NCBI GenBank assembly: GCA_003509065.1
Contig: DODG01000253.1
Location: 4,192-10,072 of the forward strand
Direction: 5' to 3'
Source of the DNA: Acidobacteriota bacterium
GTDB lineage: Bacteria > Acidobacteriota > Vicinamibacteria > Vicinamibacterales > UBA823
DNA: 5,881 bases
The translations under genes were made by a program, and so were the position numbers. The notes under the pieces were generated by a model. It saw nothing but the letters and a program-made list of their open reading frames with translations, ran no database searches and was not told the DNA's origin. Below are positions 5,274 through 5,881 of this stretch, piece by piece; position 1 is the stretch's first letter; the number at the start of each line of letters is the position of its first letter.

Positions 5274-5881
5274 ATGACACCCTCACTTACCACATCAGCA
5301 GCGGGTCGAACATATGACTACGACCGCGTGGTCGGTGGCAGGGAACAGATGAATGGCATAGTAAGCATGGCATTCGGTGCTGACGACGAGATTTACATTA
5401 CTCAAAAGGCACTGTTTTTTTTCGATGTGAGTAAGCTCAAAATCGGTCCTGAACCAGACGATGAAGAGATGATCATGTCATTCAGAGAAAAAGACCCTGA
5501 CTTTTTCGAAGGGACTTGGCCAGCTTGTTTGGCTGTAGGGTCAGATCACGACATTTATGTAACTGACGAACTGCGGCATTTAATCTACGTGTTCGACCAA
5601 GACGGGGTTTTCAAGCGGGAATTCGGTAGTTTGGGATCTAGCCCAGGCAAGTTCGATCGCCCATCAGGGATCGTTTTCACTGGTGATGACTCAATTTACG
5701 TGTGCGACACGATGAATCACCGAATCCAACATGTGACACCCATGGGAAAGTCAATAAATGAATTCGGTAGCCAAGGATCTGACGAGGGTCAATTCCAGTC
5801 ACCTTGGGGTCTAGATATTGACAATGAGGGGAACGTATTCATCGCTGACCATAAAAATCATCGGATTCAAAAATTTGATGC
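5274..5881 (+). CDS. NHL-repeat beta-propeller protein (3' end outside window)
   Basis: From ATG 5274 the frame stays open to the window end, giving 202 codons. The N-terminus has no signal peptide. Blade-like units recur: GIVSMAFGADDEIYI (28-42), CLAVGSDHDIYVTD then LIYVFDQDG (85-111), and two clear NHL repeats with RPSGIVFTGDDSIYVCDTMNHRIQ (129-152) and SPWGLDIDNEGNVFIADHKNHRIQ (176-199). NHL propellers usually have six blades, so at least two more should lie beyond base 5881. Such proteins bind partners or act as lactonase, lyase or amidating-type enzymes, and the sequence here does not decide between these. A weak AAAGG lies 10 bases before the ATG. Only 38 bases separate it from DUF1501, so it is likely the third gene of the operon. 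A run of eight T (5415-5422) lies in codons 48-50; the frame reads through it with the expected repeats after it. Confidence 0.88.
   Translation, partial: MTPSLTTSAAGRTYDYDRVVGGREQMNGIVSMAFGADDEIYITQKALFFFDVSKLKIGPEPDDEEMIMSFREKDPDFFEGTWPACLAVGSDHDIYVTDELRHLIYVFDQDGVFKREFGSLGSSPGKFDRPSGIVFTGDDSIYVCDTMNHRIQHVTPMGKSINEFGSQGSDEGQFQSPWGLDIDNEGNVFIADHKNHRIQKFD
5625..5881 (+). repeat. Tandem NHL coding repeat, 141-base unit
   Basis: Two successive units of exactly 47 codons begin at 5625 and 5766, the second being cut by the window end. GAATTCGGTAG is identical at 5619-5629 and 5760-5770, and the encoded pattern GSxGSxxGxFxxPxGxxxxxxxxxyvxDxxNHRIQ is shared. Elsewhere the DNA has diverged considerably, so this is an old protein repeat rather than a recent duplication. 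Confidence 0.75.

Noticed and set aside
1..5881. Mobile elements, CRISPR arrays, tRNA or rRNA genes
   Set aside because: No transposase or integrase motifs, no terminal inverted repeats, no regularly spaced short repeats and no tRNA-like cloverleaf or conserved rRNA segments were seen; the only direct repeats are the NHL coding units.

Overview
The window looks like a stretch of a bacterial chromosome with roughly balanced base composition, closely packed genes and few Shine-Dalgarno sites. It holds a galactonate-dehydratase-like enolase superfamily enzyme, a DinB-fold protein, a group D flavin monooxygenase, and a DUF1800-DUF1501-NHL gene set without export signals. This mix recalls uncultured marine Chloroflexota of the SAR202 type, which are known for many enolase-superfamily paralogues. 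That taxonomic reading is an inference from gene content and remembered family resemblance; no rRNA or other marker gene is present.

Layout. Positions 1-639 (+) are the C-terminal half or more of an enolase-superfamily sugar-acid dehydratase, cut by the window edge. After a 51-base gap, 691-1248 (+) encodes a DinB-like four-helix protein with a complete three-histidine metal site. A 71-base convergent gap with an imperfect hairpin follows. Then 1320-2456 (-) encodes an acyl-CoA-dehydrogenase-fold protein that reads as a flavin-dependent monooxygenase or a relative. A divergent intergenic region (2457-2653) carries a perfect TATAAT box, a 12-codon open frame and a GC-rich hairpin ahead of the next block.

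The right half is one probable operon on the + strand. It contains DUF1800 (2654-4054), DUF1501 (about 4069-5235, with an unclear start) and the first 202 codons of an NHL-repeat beta-propeller protein (5274 to beyond the window end), separated by only 14 and 38 bases.

How they may work together. The left part looks catabolic: dehydration of an acid sugar, an oxygenase or oxidoreductase, and a possible thiol-dependent or metal-dependent DinB enzyme. The right part is the pair DUF1800/DUF1501, which often occurs together but has no established biochemical role. DUF1501 belongs to the alkaline-phosphatase-like clan and keeps Asp/His metal-type motifs. The NHL propeller could be a partner or a separate sugar or lactone enzyme. 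The most interesting points are this apparently cytoplasmic DUF1800-DUF1501-NHL module, and the start of DUF1501, where the only good ribosome site in the window lies just ahead of an in-frame ATT and no ATG is available.
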